A stretch of DNA of 64,000 nt from Monocercomonoides exilis (Eukaryota; Preaxostyla; Oxymonadida; Polymastigidae). Each line of letters starts with the position of its first letter. The stretch's first letter is position 1. The position numbers and the translations under genes are program-made. The stretch spans positions 496,001 through 560,000 of the forward strand of contig LSRY02000049.1 in NCBI GenBank assembly GCA_001643675.2. The letters run 5' to 3'. Below the pieces are notes generated by a model that saw only the letters and a program-made list of their open reading frames with translations, had not been told where the DNA came from and did no database searches. Shown in pieces: positions 13,889 through 26,900 of this stretch.

Positions 13889-15063
13889 CAAATTTTTTCA
13901 TTTCAGGCATTTTCATTGAAAAATTATGCTCTTTTCATTGATTTTTTATATCAAAAAACACAATAAAAAAGTGACAATAAATTGTCATTCGTGAAATGTT
14001 GGAAAACTATTTGTTTTGATTTCAACGATGCCTGTTTTCGGATCTGAAAATCAAACTTATTTTGAAATCCGAGAAAGTGAAAAATCGTTATGGATGAAGC
14101 AATTTTTTTGTGCTTTGTTCAAAAACAGCTTGAAAGTCCGTATTTTCCCCCATACGAAAAATTTTCGTCCCAAAAAAAGTTATTATTTAAAAAAATAATT
14201 ACTAAAATATTCCAAAAAAATGTTGAAAATCAAAAATTCTAATATTATTCATAAGTATTAAAACGAAAAATTGAATAACGAAATGAGTATTTGTGTTTTA
14301 TATGTTCTCACAAACTAAATTCATTTCGGAATGATTTCAAATATATTTTTTTCACTATTATTTTACTGTGGAAGATGAAAAAATTTCCGATGGAATTTGG
14401 AGATATGATGCTGATGTCGAAGTGAAAGGTCGTAATACAGAATTAAAAGAAGTTGATGATGATTGTCTTTGACAAAGTGACTGCACTGAACGCAGTGATG
14501 TTGCAGATGATTAAAATGTTTCACATTGTTATGTGATAGATTATTTTGAGGAAGACGGTTAGGCATTTATCGCTTATTGTTGAAAAAGATGGTGCTATGC
14601 TTGTGAATTATCACAAATAAAATCTTCTTCGAATTTATAATCTCTTTCATTATAAAAAACTTAAATTCCTTTTTCGTTTCATATTTGTGAAACTTCCATC
14701 ATGGCTTTCTCTTTATTTTCTTTTCTAATTTCCTCTGTCGTCGATCTTTGATCAATATCGGAAATCTTAGAAATACAAAATTTGTGAAAATGATGAATAA
14801 TAATAATTTTTCAAGTTCAAATAAGAAATAATAGTATTTAATGTGATAGATAAGCTTCCTGATTCATCAGAAAATGAAATCCTTGGGGAAGTCATCGCAT
14901 TTCGAAAATTAAGTTTATTCTTAATTTTTTCTAGATTTCTAACATTTACTATCTTTTTTTATTTCTTTTCTTTTCAAATACTTTTCTGTCATTTCATCCA
15001 AAAATCTCGTATTAGCTTTAGAATCTATTTCTGTAAGAGGGTTTTGAAGAATATGAAAATTTG

Positions 15064-15960
15064 TTAGATAACAAGCAACAGAAAAATTATCAGTAATATT
15101 TTCAAATTCAAAAACCCATGGTCTACTAAAACTATAAATAATGTTTTGAGTCGACAAAAAAATCGTTCAACAATCACTATGAGTGAAGCCAACTCCGGAG
15201 TTCCAATTGGTTTAGTGATGACTTATCCAAATTCAGGCTTATCTACAATGAAATAAGAATCTGCTAATATTTCAGCACCTCCAAATTGTGTTTGAAACGT
15301 TGGATAATTATCCTGAAAAATACTTGAAAAATTATGAGTTGAACCAAAATATATGGAACTAATCGTACTGGCTGTTCCAATTCGAGGATTCACTCCCACC
15401 TCCGCCTTTACGCAATAAATATGATGTTTGCCAGAAAAATATTTCTTTCCGAACTCTAACTTTCCCCCCGGACGATTGATTGGTATGACAGTACAATCAA
15501 CAATGATTCCTGCTTCTTCAAAACCAGCAATTCTGTCAGGACGAAAAGACAGAAATAAGTGAGCCAGTTGATTTTTGACAATCGAAATAGTTGAATGGAG
15601 AAGGCGAATTGTCGAAGATTGTGAATCTTGTTTTGGTTGTGCAAGCAAATGTGTCAAAGTGCAAGATCCATGATGAAGGAAATTCAGAAGCAAGAAAAGC
15701 TGTTCATCAAACGAGTTGATGGATTTAGTACGACCTCTTCGTGGATAATCACACGGAGAAAGAAATCGAATCAGCATATCAAACTGTACTCGTACAAATC
15801 CTGTCAGACGATAGAACCCAAAAAATGGGTCAATAAATTTTTGACAAGCAATATCGATAATTGATTTCTTTTCTTCTTCTTTTATTTTTTCAGCATGATT
15901 GGGAATAGCATTTCTTTTCTCCACTTTTTTCAAAACTTCTAACAATGGAATTTGTGACAT
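15064..15960 (-). pseudogene. Decayed Harbinger/IS5-like DDE transposase (DDE_Tnp_4 type)
   Basis: The first 245 codons (15960-15223) show the DDE_Tnp_4 pattern: AGIIVDCTVIPINRP with the first Asp, then KKYFSGKHHIYCVKAEVGVN and the FGSTHN block, where the usual Asp after His is Asn. LADSYF follows near the end. A TAA at 15225-15223 interrupts the frame, but the same frame then continues with IVERFFCRLKTLF, the conserved C-terminal VExxFxRLK block, to a TAA at 15066. So there is one premature stop and one changed catalytic residue. It sits in repeat-rich DNA beside a pogo-type element. The superfamily call is strong; inactivity is inferred. Confidence 0.8.
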
Positions 15961-16236
15961 GATTGTAAATGATTATAAAAGGTGACAAACAAAAACACCC
16001 ATTTTTCATGATTTTTCTTGATGATCCTTGCACAAAGAACTGTAACTAATTGCTAAGATTCAATCAATTCAATACTCAACTGATATAAATTGCATTTAAT
16101 GAAACTTATAAGGATTTGCTTCGGAGGATGTCATGTGAAGAAATTAAATTGTTTTTGTGCTTTTGTTAAAAAATCAAAAAGATAGAATAGTTCACAATCC
16201 TGATATACATCAAAAAGGTTTGAAATCTATCTCATT

Positions 16237-16237
<1 letters not shown>

Positions 16238-16271
<34 letters not shown>
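16238..16271. repeat. Poly(A) tract, 34 nt
   Basis: Homopolymer in spacer, just upstream of the pogo-type element. 15961-16451 otherwise shows no gene. Confidence 0.95.
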
Positions 16272-16272
<1 letters not shown>

Positions 16273-16451
16273 GAAATATTTTTAACAACGAAAGTTTAAA
16301 TTGTAATTGACAAAGAAAAACATTTTCAATTTTTAAAATAAGAAAAGGCTCAATGGATTTCATTCAGAATTAATGAAAACTGCAATTTGAAGAACAAAAT
16401 ACCCATTTGAAAGAAATAAATAATAATATTAAACGGCTTTTGTAACTTGCG

Positions 16452-19400
16452 TATCACAAATCCGGGAAACGTGGGACAAATTTTTATTATAATGTATCAA
16501 TGATCGAAAAAATATGTATTAAAACTTTTCAAATAAACAAAAGGAGAAAATGTCTCGCTTGTGATGTCATCGTGCAATTGAACTGCAGAAAGTGATTTGA
16601 AATTGGTTTGCTGTTGTTTCTAATGAAATGGGTGATTATTTATGAAATCATAACTTTTTTCGGTGTGTGCATAATTTAGAAAATTTTATGAATTCGAAAC
16701 AAAAATTTTTGTTGAAATGTTTTGTTCATCCAATTGAATCAAAAGACATTGTTTGATTTGAAAGAAAGATAGTGATGATTTTTGTTGCAGAATTTCTTTT
16801 CTGTGTTCATTGATATTAATTCAAAAAAGAAATTTTTTTACCGAAATTTTTCAACGAAAAAATATGATTTCAAAAATAATTACCCAAATATCCAAATCAA
16901 ATATTACTCTGATATTAATATTGCCTGAATATCATATTCAATCAAACTTTTTTTTTCAAGCGTGTGTTATTGGGTCAAAAACAATTGAATAATGTTATTG
17001 TCAATACGCGTTTGAGCGAATAAAAGCGTTTGAAAGTGTGAAACCTGTTTTGTTTTTCTATGAAAACGAAATGTTTCATTCACAAATAAATACCTCATTT
17101 ATTAACATATCAACAATCCTCATTGTCAAAAACAAAAAGTGAACGTGCAATATAGAAAAGTTCATTGTTATATTGTAGTATCGCTAAAAATAAGGAAATT
17201 ATTATGGCAAATTATCGATTCCATTTAATATCCAAAAAATACTTTTATAATCAAAGTTGGATTAACATTTTGATCGTTGAATATTTTGAACTTAATATTT
17301 TTTTAACAGCAAGATAGTTGTTTGAAAGTAAAATGCTCAAATGGGCAAATTTCGAGTGATGTGTAAAAATATTAAACATTTTGGAAGAAGAAGTTAGCAT
17401 TGATTAGTTTCTTTATAACTTTTTTTTTCAATTTGAATGTGATTTTTATTTTTTTTCTCTGGAATAGTGTCTTTCATCCTAGGATAATTAAAAAAAGATG
17501 AATATATAGAATAAAACAGATTCAGAGATTTAGAATGTGTGGTTTTCAAAATATCGAACAAATCAAGTGAAATTGAAAAAAAAAATGATCGAAAAATTCA
17601 GATACAAAGAATCACTATTTCATAAATCACAGTTATTGCTTTTTCGAGCTAAAAAACTGTTGTTTCAGTCATCATAAAAAAAATAAACAAACATCCTCTT
17701 GTATTTTCATTAATAAGATCCAAACTGGAGTTGAACTATTGAAGAAGGATTCCACATATTATTTGGGCATTTCCTTGTTAATTTCATATCTTTATAATGT
17801 CTTGTTTTCATTATCAAAAAGATTTCTGAATAATTTATTTTTGTTTAGTGAGAATATTACGATAACCATTATTGAAAATTACAAATAATCCCCAGATGCC
17901 CGATAAATGAAAGAAATGCAAAAATGGATGAAGTTGAATTGATGTTGATGGAAGACGATCATGATTTTATTGATGAAAAGGATATGAAATGAATCAATAC
18001 GGATGTGATTTCAATCATGTTTGAAGAATGCGAGGGCAATAGAGAAGCAATTATGAAAAAAGCACTTGATCTTGTCGAAAAAAGAGTGATAACAAAAAAA
18101 GAATTATTCGACTCAGGAATCATTCATAAAAGCAGCTTTTACAGAGCACTTTCAGCGAAATCAAAAGGAAGAGATGTATGCTCTGTTGGACGACCTCCTT
18201 TATTAAACAAACAAAACAAATCAGTTGTGAAAGAATCAATAAAGGAGGAAGTCATACAAGATGCATATCCTTGCGCAAAGCAAGTTAGAGAGATGGTACA
18301 TTGTTATATTTTTTATTGTTTTGTTATTTTTTCTTTCACTGTATTTTCAGGCTCAATTGACAATATCTGAAAGTTCAGGGAAACCAATGGATGAAATACT
18401 AATATCAAGGACATGGCCCTATAGATTTTTGAATGATCAATCAGATTTGTTTTTCATTCACCCAATTCAACTTCCAGCTGCTCGAGCAGCACACTCAACA
18501 AAAGAATGTCTTGCTCCATGGTTCGAAAAAGTTAAATCATTATATAATGAGTTCAGATTTCAACCTGAACTAATTTTTAATCTTGATGAAGTATATTTAT
18601 CTGTTTCTGATCTCAGGCCTGTCAAAGTGGTAAACACAGAAGATGCACGTGTGCCCTTTGTTCATGAACCAGTCTTGCCTCCATCAATTTCTTCTCTCTT
18701 CCTTATTTCAGCGGATGGTGTGAGGTATCCGGTTGTTACAAAAATAAAAGCAAAAAAGCTTCCCATTGAATTTAAAAAAGCAAGCGAGCCCCAGTTGAGA
18801 TTTGTTACTGATGAAACTTGCGCAATGACGAAAGAAAGCTTTCAGATGATATTTGACAGAGTAATTATACCCTCCATTGTTCACAGAAGAATTATAATAA
18901 ATGAAAAGAACTCGCACTGTTTTCTGTTTATGGATTCTCTTGCAGCCCATTTGTCCCCTCAGATTATTCAACAATCAAAAGTTCATCACATTGACTTATG
19001 CTTCCCACCATCTCACACTTCACATCTTGTCCAGCCATTGGATCTTAATGTCAACGCCACATTTAAAAATTCGCTGAGAACAATGAATTATGAAACGCCT
19101 GATCCTTCTGCGAGTGAAAAAAGAAAATCATTTCTAGACAAATTTATTAATTCATTACACGCAGCATTCAAGCCTTCAACAATAAAAGCTTCATTCAGAG
19201 ATTCAGGAATATGGCCATTCAATCCAGAAATTGTGTTATCAAAAGTGCCTGAGAAAAGACCAGAATGGGTAAAAGTTTCAGAAAAAATTATGGATCCTGC
19301 AAAGCCTTTTTTTTTCTGGAAAAATGTTTATATCGTCTCGTCCAACTGATCACATTGATGAAGATGTTCACCCTTATTTTTCTTGAGAAATTTTTTTTAT

Positions 19401-19568
19401 CTATTTGTATTTTGACAAATATTTTGCTCAAAATTTTTAGAAACATACAATATAACAAAAAAGGCTTCATTTTTTTCACAATTTATTTCATTTAATGAAC
19501 GAAAAGATTAAAAACAGCTGAAGTTTATTCATTGTCCCGGATTTGTGACATGTCCCGGATTTGTGACA
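16452..19568 (+). mobile_element. Pogo/Tigger-like DNA transposon, about 3.1 kb
   Basis: The left end tatcacaaatccgggaaa (16452-16469) matches the right-end unit tgtcccggatttgtgaca in inverted orientation, 16 of 18 bases. At the right end that unit occurs twice in perfect tandem (19533-19550 and 19551-19568). The element contains one transposase gene (18005-19349). 16470-18004 is AT-rich with no convincing gene; an acidic mini-frame at 17924-17991 (MDEVELMLMEDDHDF) ends in TGA just before the transposase. The exact edges and a TA target duplication are not resolved. Confidence 0.7.
18005..19349 (+). CDS. Pogo/Tigger-type (CENP-B/DDE_1) transposase with one 55-nt intron
   Basis: Exons are 18005-18295 and 18351-19349. 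The intron starts GTACAT and ends TTTTCAG, and splicing keeps the frame to give 429 aa. The N-terminus (about residues 15-70) is a psq-like helix-turn-helix ending in a GRPPLL linker. The DDE_1 core has IFNLDE (about residue 173), FLFMDSLAAHLS (about 290) and HTSHLVQPLD, with 35 residues between the second and third Asp. It would cut and paste the surrounding element. No disabling mutation is visible, so it may be recent or active. A start at 18017 is also possible. The family call is strong. The intron is supported by frame, by consensus ends and because reading through it would stop the first frame. Confidence 0.85.
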
Positions 19569-20436
19569 CACTAACTAATAAATTTTACAAAATTTTTCTT
19601 GAATCAGAATTTGGTATTTACTAAATTCTTTTCCGATTAATGAAATATTAACGATTTTGAATAATTATTTTCGGGATCGAATAAAAGATTTTGATTTTAA
19701 TAAACACTTTATCGATTTCGAATTCGATTTTTTCGATATTGAATAATTTTTTGTGTTTTATTCGACAGTAGTTTTTTTTTTAAAAAACAAATATTGTTTT
19801 CAATAAAAATTTCGACTTTGCTTGGAGGCAGTTCGACTGTGAATAATTTTTAGTGTGTTAATGAGGAAAATATTTCTGATTGATCCAAATTAATCAATTA
19901 ATTATCGCAATTTTCTGACACACTCCAAAAAATGAAAAATCGAAAAAACAAAAACCTTTTTAAAAATGTTGAAAATTATATCAAACAACGAAAAAAGATA
20001 CGGAACAGCGTGACACAAAAATTGAAAACAACTAAATTACAATTCAACACTGAAAAACCACTTTTTCAATGAGAAAAAATAAATAAATAAATAAAAAGAT
20101 AAGATAAGAAAAGATTAGTGTCATATTTTATTCCTTCAAATTTTTTGTTGGCTTTGTGCAAAGATTTTCCAGTAACCATCTACATTATAAAAAGATTACA
20201 ATTTAATAACGAGTTTATGTCAAAAGACAAACACATTCATCTCAATAAAGAATTAAAAAAAGTATTAAATATGCTTTTAATAAAATGTTGCATTCAAAAA
20301 AAGTAACAAAGAAAATAAAAAATCTTCAAAAAAAGAAAATATCTCTTTTTGAAAAAAAAATTTTTTTTTTTGTATGACATCGGAACTGAAATGCTAAGAT
20401 AAATTATTTAAATAACACAAAATGTGAATTGAAACA

Positions 20437-21119
20437 TTACAGTCTTTCTCCTGCATCAAAGAGCTCTTCCTTGAAAAATGCTGTAATAATTGTTCTTCCC
20501 TGAAAAGCACAACCATTAATGAGTGAAACAGCACGCTGAGCTTCTTTTGGGTCTGAATATTTCACGTAAATCTATAAGAAACATAAAAAGAAAATATGAG
20601 CACAAATATAAAATTTAAAAAATTATAAAAATTTGTAAAATATCCACACTCACTCCTCCCCTCTTCCCGCCTTTCTCTTTCTCTCTTTCATAAAATCAAT
20701 TACATTCAAAAAATCAATGATTTCTTTTTCAATGCTTTTTTCATTTCGCAATATACCCTTCCAATTGTTCCAAGCAAATGCAGTTTCGTTTGATCCCGTT
20801 CTTTCTCATCAAGTGTCAAATCAGTTATTCGCGAACGTATTGTTTCATCTGGGCGTGGAAAGACAACAGCTGTAATTGTGCCATAGCGAGCACATTCTGC
20901 TGTGAAATCACGAAGAATGCTTTCAAAATCAGCATCACTTACCAAATCGAATTCATTGCATAAATTCAAAAACAACACCACTCGAGATGAAGTTGCTGTG
21001 ACTGTACACATCATTACATGCATAAAACAATCATGTTCAAATGTTTAAAACACGCATCGCATTGATATTCGAAAACAATAATAAATAAAATGAACAACAA
21101 TCAGTGGCAAAATAAAATG

Positions 21120-21180
<61 letters not shown>

Positions 21181-22665
21181 AATAAACATGTAAAAACGAA
21201 AAAGAAAATGAATTACAGCAAACTAATAGTTCCACCACCAGTCGAAAGTGTTTGTATAAGATGCTGATCTGTCGTTACATCAGTTGATTTCTTGTTTTCC
21301 AATTTCATTTTTTTTAGAAAAAAAACATACAAATATTGAAAAGCAACAAAGCAACAATCGTAGAAAAATAAAACGAAATAATAAGTTCAATGAAATAATA
21401 AACCTTAGCACCGATTGATGCTCTCTGGGCAAAAATCGTTTTATCCTTCACAACTCGTCCAGTCAGCTGTGAGCATGCTATGTCAGTAAGCGATGGATCT
21501 TGATATTCACAAAACGCATATCCTCTGTTTAAACTAGTTCCTTGCTCTTTCACCAAATTTATAGCTTTTAAATGCCCAATTGACGAAAGCAGTTGAAGCA
21601 GCTGAAAATTTCAACATGTTAATGAAATACAAAAGCAACAAATATTTTAGTATCACATTTTCAAATAAGCATCAAAGTATAGCAAAAGCATAAGAAGATT
21701 GATTACCTCTCCATCTGTCATTGTGTGCGGTAAATTTCCAATATATATTTTATTTGGATTATCCGCTCCTGGTGCAAGAAGAGACGTGCTTGCGGGTTGC
21801 GGAATTGAATGAACAGGCATAGATGAAGCAGGAGTTGCACTGCTAACTGGTGTAGGGTGATAGCCAAAAGAAGGTTGAGACACACCCTGAGATGGTGAAA
21901 GAGAAGTGTGAGATGAAGTCGAAGCTGCACTTGCCATTAGCATTTGATAGCTCGCTGCGTCTAGAATTTTTATAAACATCAATGAATTAAAGAGTAAAAA
22001 ATTGAAAGTTTAATAAAAAGAAAACAAAAATGCAATCTTATTACCATTATCAACAGGTATGTATTCCTTTGGCCGCTTTATTTTGAGCATTACTCCTTTT
22101 AAAACACATCCGCCCAATCCCATTCCAAGTGTGGCTTGTTGAGGTTTCCGAAATTCAACGAATGCATAGCTCTTTTCATAATTTATAGAAACTTCAACAA
22201 CTGGATCTCCCTCTCCTCCTTCGGGGGTCCACCATCCTCGTCTATGAAATTCATCTCTGAAAAAAGCTCGAATATCAGGCTAAAAATAAAAGCAATATAA
22301 AAGACTTCAACAGAGCGCAATCACACATCAGTTGTTCCGGGTAATATACCCCCAACGTACAATCGCTTTGCTTGTTTTTGTTGTTGAAATGTTGCAGAAG
22401 AATAAGATGGAGGTAGAGTTGGAATAACAGCAGTAAGAGTGCTTAATGGATTTGAAGAAGTTGCTGCAACTTCAATTGGCGTATCCCAAAGACTCTTTTT
22501 TTTTGGTTTATCTTCTTTTGGCTCATCTATTGGTGTTTTTGTATGTTTATGCTTTCTTCGATCGTCATCACTTGAATCAGATGTCCTACTCCTATGTCGA
22601 TGTCTATGTCTTCTACTATCATCATCACGATCACGCCTTCTATCTCTTCGACGATCTCTATCCAT
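20437..22665 (-). CDS. U2AF2: U2AF large subunit (U2AF65), splicing factor, seven exons
   Basis: This protein binds the polypyrimidine tract at 3' splice sites and recruits U2 snRNP. Exons, 5' to 3': 22665-22327, 22279-22045, 21960-21707, 21601-21404, about 21290-21224, about 21001-20757, about 20571-20437, giving roughly 490 aa. Exons 5-6 are the least certain. The N-terminus is Arg/Asp/His-rich (RS-like), then KKKSLWDTP, matching the Trp-containing U2AF35-binding motif. RRM1 has RLYVGG and KSYAFVEF; RRM2 has KIYIGN and RGYAFCEY. The third domain is a UHM (RVVLFLNL to GTIGRIYVKY). Its usual RxF loop reads CAF, so the Arg is missing. It lies 131 bp downstream of a same-strand gene. The start is the Met beginning MDRDRRRDRRRD; a Met 11 codons further upstream has no supporting similarity. 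Confidence 0.88.
21120..21179. repeat. 60-nt poly(A) tract inside a U2AF65 intron
   Basis: An uninterrupted A run on the plus strand, so poly(U) in the pre-mRNA, within the intron between exons 5 and 6. Confidence 0.9.
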
Positions 22666-22797
22666 GGAAAATGAGATAGAAAAAAAAATCTTGATCAATA
22701 AATAATTCGTTTTATTAAATAAACTTGAATGAAAAATTATCTTTAATTATGTACAAATCAATTTTTATTTATCATAAAATAAAAGGAAATGACAAAA

Positions 22798-25497
22798 TTA
22801 CAACATTTTTTTCTTTACACTATGTTTTTTCTTCTTTAACTCAGGCTCAAACCAATCAAACACCCATGGATGTCTGGTGTATGAAGCCATAAGATGAAAC
22901 TGCCTTCCTCCCCATATAACTTTATTCCATTCATGAAAATCTCGATACCATTTTCTGCGTTTCCCCATAATTTTGGAGAATATACTGCAAATTGCATTTT
23001 GGGCCGATATCGATGGTACACAAGCCTTTGAATGAGAATGAGCAACTGAATATTTTAGTTGCAGACAGCAAGAAAAATTCGAAACAAGAGGATGAAACGT
23101 GTATCTTCGTTTTATTTGTATTTCATCAGGAATGTTGAAACCAGTATTTTCCTTTTGACGGTAGGATTTAGAAAACTTCTCCATCTTATCGATATTCAAT
23201 GCTTCAATCAAAGTCGAGTTTCCATTTTGAAACCGTTTTGATAGAACAAAAGCAGCTTCGCTGTTTTCTTCATCTATTGAGGAACAACACTCAGAAAACA
23301 CATTGTCGCACGAAAAAGGCTCATTAACTCGAGAAGAACTCACAGAAGACGTATTTTCTGCTAATCCAACAAAAAGCTGTTGTATTTTTAACTTTGAAGA
23401 ATTGTCAAAAAGAGATCTGTTTGCAGAAGAAAATCGTTGAGTAGATGTCGAGTTCTTCTGTCGTTTCGGTTCTAATTGCAGTTGCACTGGTCTTCGAAAA
23501 GGAGCACTTGAAGTTGGCGAAAAAGTGGAAGATGGCAACATGCTCTTTGAATCATAACAAAGAACAGGATTGGATTCAGCCGGCTTTTCAAAAGAAAATG
23601 AAACGAATGACTGCTGTTGAAGCGGAGGTGAAGGCTGTGTGGATGGCTTTATTTCTTTTATTGAGATTAATGAAGCGGAACAACCGTCTCCGCAGTTTTT
23701 AATAGTTTGAGCTGGTAAATTGTCATGTGCCTTCGACTCTGCATCATTCACTTTTGTAGAATCAGATGAACTGTCATTTGAAATAGGGTCGAATGTTATA
23801 TCATCTTTGAAACCTTTTAGCTTTTTACATTTTTTCTCTTCTTGTTCTTGTAGATAAAGTCGAAGTCTTTCTAAATGACTCAAAGAACTTAATGTTTCTT
23901 CCTTTTCTTCTTTCGCTTTCATGCTGTTCAGTTTGAATTTCAGTACTTCCACTTTTGAATCTTCTTCATCTAAATTGCAACTGCTATCTTTCAAATACGA
24001 CTTTAGTTCTTCCACTGTCATTTTTTGTTTCTCTTGGAGATCGTTTGCATCTCTTTCATCATCTTCATCTTCATCTGGATGCTTCAGTATCTTCTGCTCT
24101 GCATTGTTCCATAAAACTTCTTCATCATCTTTTAGATTCCCCTTTTTAATCCAGATTCCAAAACATCTCTTGAACTCTATTGCCTCTCGTATTTGCTTTT
24201 TGATCTTTCTCCTCCTCCTTTTGGCTTCTTTATCAAGACGCTCTTCGCTTCCACATTTCTCCTGATTCGACTTATCTTCAGGGACAATTTCCTTTTCTCT
24301 ATTAAGCTCTTTGATGTCTGCCATTTCCCAACGATTAATCATTTTCTCTGCTTCCCACTCTGCTATTTTAGACTCCAGCTTTCCGTTGATTTCAAAGTCG
24401 TGGTCAAATGCCAGATCCTGAAATTTCTTCTTTGCCGTTGTCCATCGAACAATGGTCTCCTCAATGTCTTCATCTGACGAATCACTTTCTATTTGCTCAG
24501 GTAATTCTTGTGATGCTGTTGGCTTTGCGGCTGAACTTTCTGATGGAGCGTCGCAATGAACAATGGGAACATTTGATTCCATTGATGGGATTTCAACAGC
24601 TGATTTTTGGCTGCTTTTATTTTCTTGATCCTGCTTTGTCTTTTCTCTCTCTTCTGGGTTTTCCAACAGATCTTTTTCTTTTTGATGAAAAGACAGCTGT
24701 TGACTGGAACTTGATGTCGTTTCAACATGTCCCTGATCCTTCTGTTTATACTGTTTTCCAAGTTGAAGCAAAAATTCTAGTTGGCTAATCCTTTCTACAG
24801 TTTCAACAGAAGTGTTACGTGAGGAATTCATTTCTTTATCAGAAATATTATCTGCATGGTCAGATTTACAACAAGATTCCATAATATCTCGAGGTAGAAC
24901 AGATGACTTTATGACATCATTACGAACCCGACTTTGATCTCCTTTAGAATTTAATGACGAACAACTTTCAGACTTTATGGAAAAACTTCCTTGTTGATTT
25001 GAAAATGCAAAGCAAGACGATGGATCAAAACTTTCTTCCAATGAACTTATTGATCTCGCAAAACCCGTCAATCTTCCATTGCTCATTGATGGCAAATACG
25101 ATTGATGATGAACAAAAGTTGGATTTACTAAATTTGAGGATAGTGATCTTTCTAAGCTCATCAAAAATGGAGACGATGTGCAAGATGAAGCTTTCGCGAA
25201 TGATTTTCTCGAACTTTTCGATTCTAAAAATCATTTATAGTATTAATTCAGATTATAACAAAAATTCATTGTAAACGTACAAAATAAAGATTAAAATTGA
25301 AAGAAAATATTAACGAATTAAAAACTGTACCTTGAAATCTTTTGGAAAATTCACATTCTGCATTTTCTATTTTAGAACTAGATAAATACTTTTAGCAAAG
25401 TTTGAGATAATATTATGATAGAAAAATCATGATAAAAGAGAAAAATAAAACTTCATTAAAAATTGAATGAAACAAGTGTTTTAAATTCACACCTCAT
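22798..25497 (-). CDS. Unnamed coiled-coil family, member 1 (about 825 aa)
   Basis: The main exon is 25223-22798. The frame extends upstream through an exon at 25377-25331 (…ECEFSKRFQ) and probably a 5-nt first exon ATGAG at 25497-25493; the phases agree across all three. The family core lies at about 24450-23880. It starts FDHDFEINGKLESKI with an RWEMAD block, then a basic RRRRKIKKQIREA helix, FGIWIKK, DDEEVLWNNAEQK and TVEELKSYL. Flanks are Ser-rich and low in complexity. There is no signal peptide or TM helix, so it is likely cytosolic or nuclear. No function is recognised. Upstream it is divergent from the gene at 25715, with 217 bp between. The first exon is the weakest part. Confidence 0.7.
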
Positions 25498-25714
25498 GCG
25501 AAAATAAAATTTCTGTTACAATGGTCATGACGACATTTTAAAAAAAGAAATTAACAGCACTTAATCGAAAAATTAAACAAGTTCACAAATATATTAAGGT
25601 TTGTCTGCGAAATATTTTGAAGACGTTTATTTTGTGATTGTTTAAAAGATTCTTGCTTCTTATCGAAAAGCTTTTGACAATTTATACAAATTTTATTCTT
25701 CATAATTAACAGCT
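25498..25714. promoter_or_regulatory. Divergent intergenic region, probable bidirectional promoter
   Basis: 217 bp of AT-rich DNA between the starts of a minus-strand and a plus-strand gene. I see no specific motif that I can name. The promoter role is inferred from gene orientation only. Confidence 0.4.
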
Positions 25715-26900
25715 ATGGAATGGATTGATTCGTTGAGCAAAGCGCGCCTTCGAGATATGATTAGAGAATGGTCCATCGATGATCCAAGTATTAACCTTGT
25801 AATTAGAGCATCTGCACAGCAGCCAATAGATATTTCCAAAGAAAAATTTCTTTTGACTTCAAAAGACGATGGCCTTCCCCCAAACATCCCGGTTATGTTA
25901 AAGAAGAAAAAAACAGAAGAATGGATCAAAAACTGTGAATCATTTACATTACCAAATACAGTACGAATTTTAAGAGCAATTTCTCAAGCTGTATGCGAAT
26001 CGATTTTGAATGGATTTAGACCAGAAGGAGAATTGTTTGTTTTTCAAATTTTGTTAAAAAAAATGACAAATGCTCTTTTATTTAACATTAAGGTTGTTTA
26101 ACTTACTAGATGCATGGGAAAGAGTTGTTATATCTAAATTTAAATATCATTCAGAAGAACAAAAGCTTGCGTTAAGACTTGAATTACTGAAATATCATTC
26201 TGTTATTGGTATTATTGAATATGAACCAGAAGAAGAAGGGGAAGAGGAGGAAGAGGAAGAAGAAGAAGAAGAAAAAGCACAAGATTCTTCTTCAAGTTCA
26301 CAACCCGAACAGGCAGATTCCGCAACAACAGAAAAAGATGAAGAAGAGGAAGAAGGCTGGGAAATTTCAAATAGTTTTCTGTGTCTTGCCGAAATGATGA
26401 CAAGTGCAATAGGAGACGATATGCCCCCAATTCCACCATCCCAAGTTCCAGCGGAACATGCAAACTCGTCTTTGTCTCTAACTGTTGCATTAACCCAAAT
26501 GGATGCTCAAATGAAACCAGAGCATACTTCCCCAAATTCAGAATCTTTACCAACGACATCACACCCAAAACCAAAAACAAGAACTTCAAGCAACATTAAA
26601 AATACCTCACCATCGACATCTCAAAAATCCCGTATTGCTACTTCATCTTCTGCTCCCTCTCGGCATCATCCACTTTTGGCTGGCCCATCACCTTCTTCAC
26701 TCGCAAAAAAGCCTTCAAGACCAATTTCCCCTTCTTCTCCATTTGCACCCAAAGGGTCATCATCTTCATCTTCCATGACGACTTCCAATGCCTCCACATC
26801 AGTTAATCGTGGAAGATCACCAGTTCAACATAAAGAGCATACAAATGTATTTTACACAGCCCAAAAACCAGTTACCCCTCCAGTTGTAAAACCAAAGTGA
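25715..26900 (+). CDS. Hypothetical protein with Glu tract and Ser/Pro-rich C-terminus (381 aa)
   Basis: Exons are 25715-26052 and 26093-26900; the 40-nt intron runs GTTAAA to TTAAG and keeps the frame. Residues 1-160 look folded: MEWIDSLSKARLRDMIREW, an LPNTVRILRAISQAVCESIL helix and LFNLLDAWERVVISKFK after the junction. Residues about 170-190 are almost all Glu. The rest is disordered Ser/Pro/Thr. I do not recognise the family. The layout (helical N-domain, acidic linker, disordered tail) would suit a nuclear or scaffold protein, but that is a guess. Confidence 0.75.
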
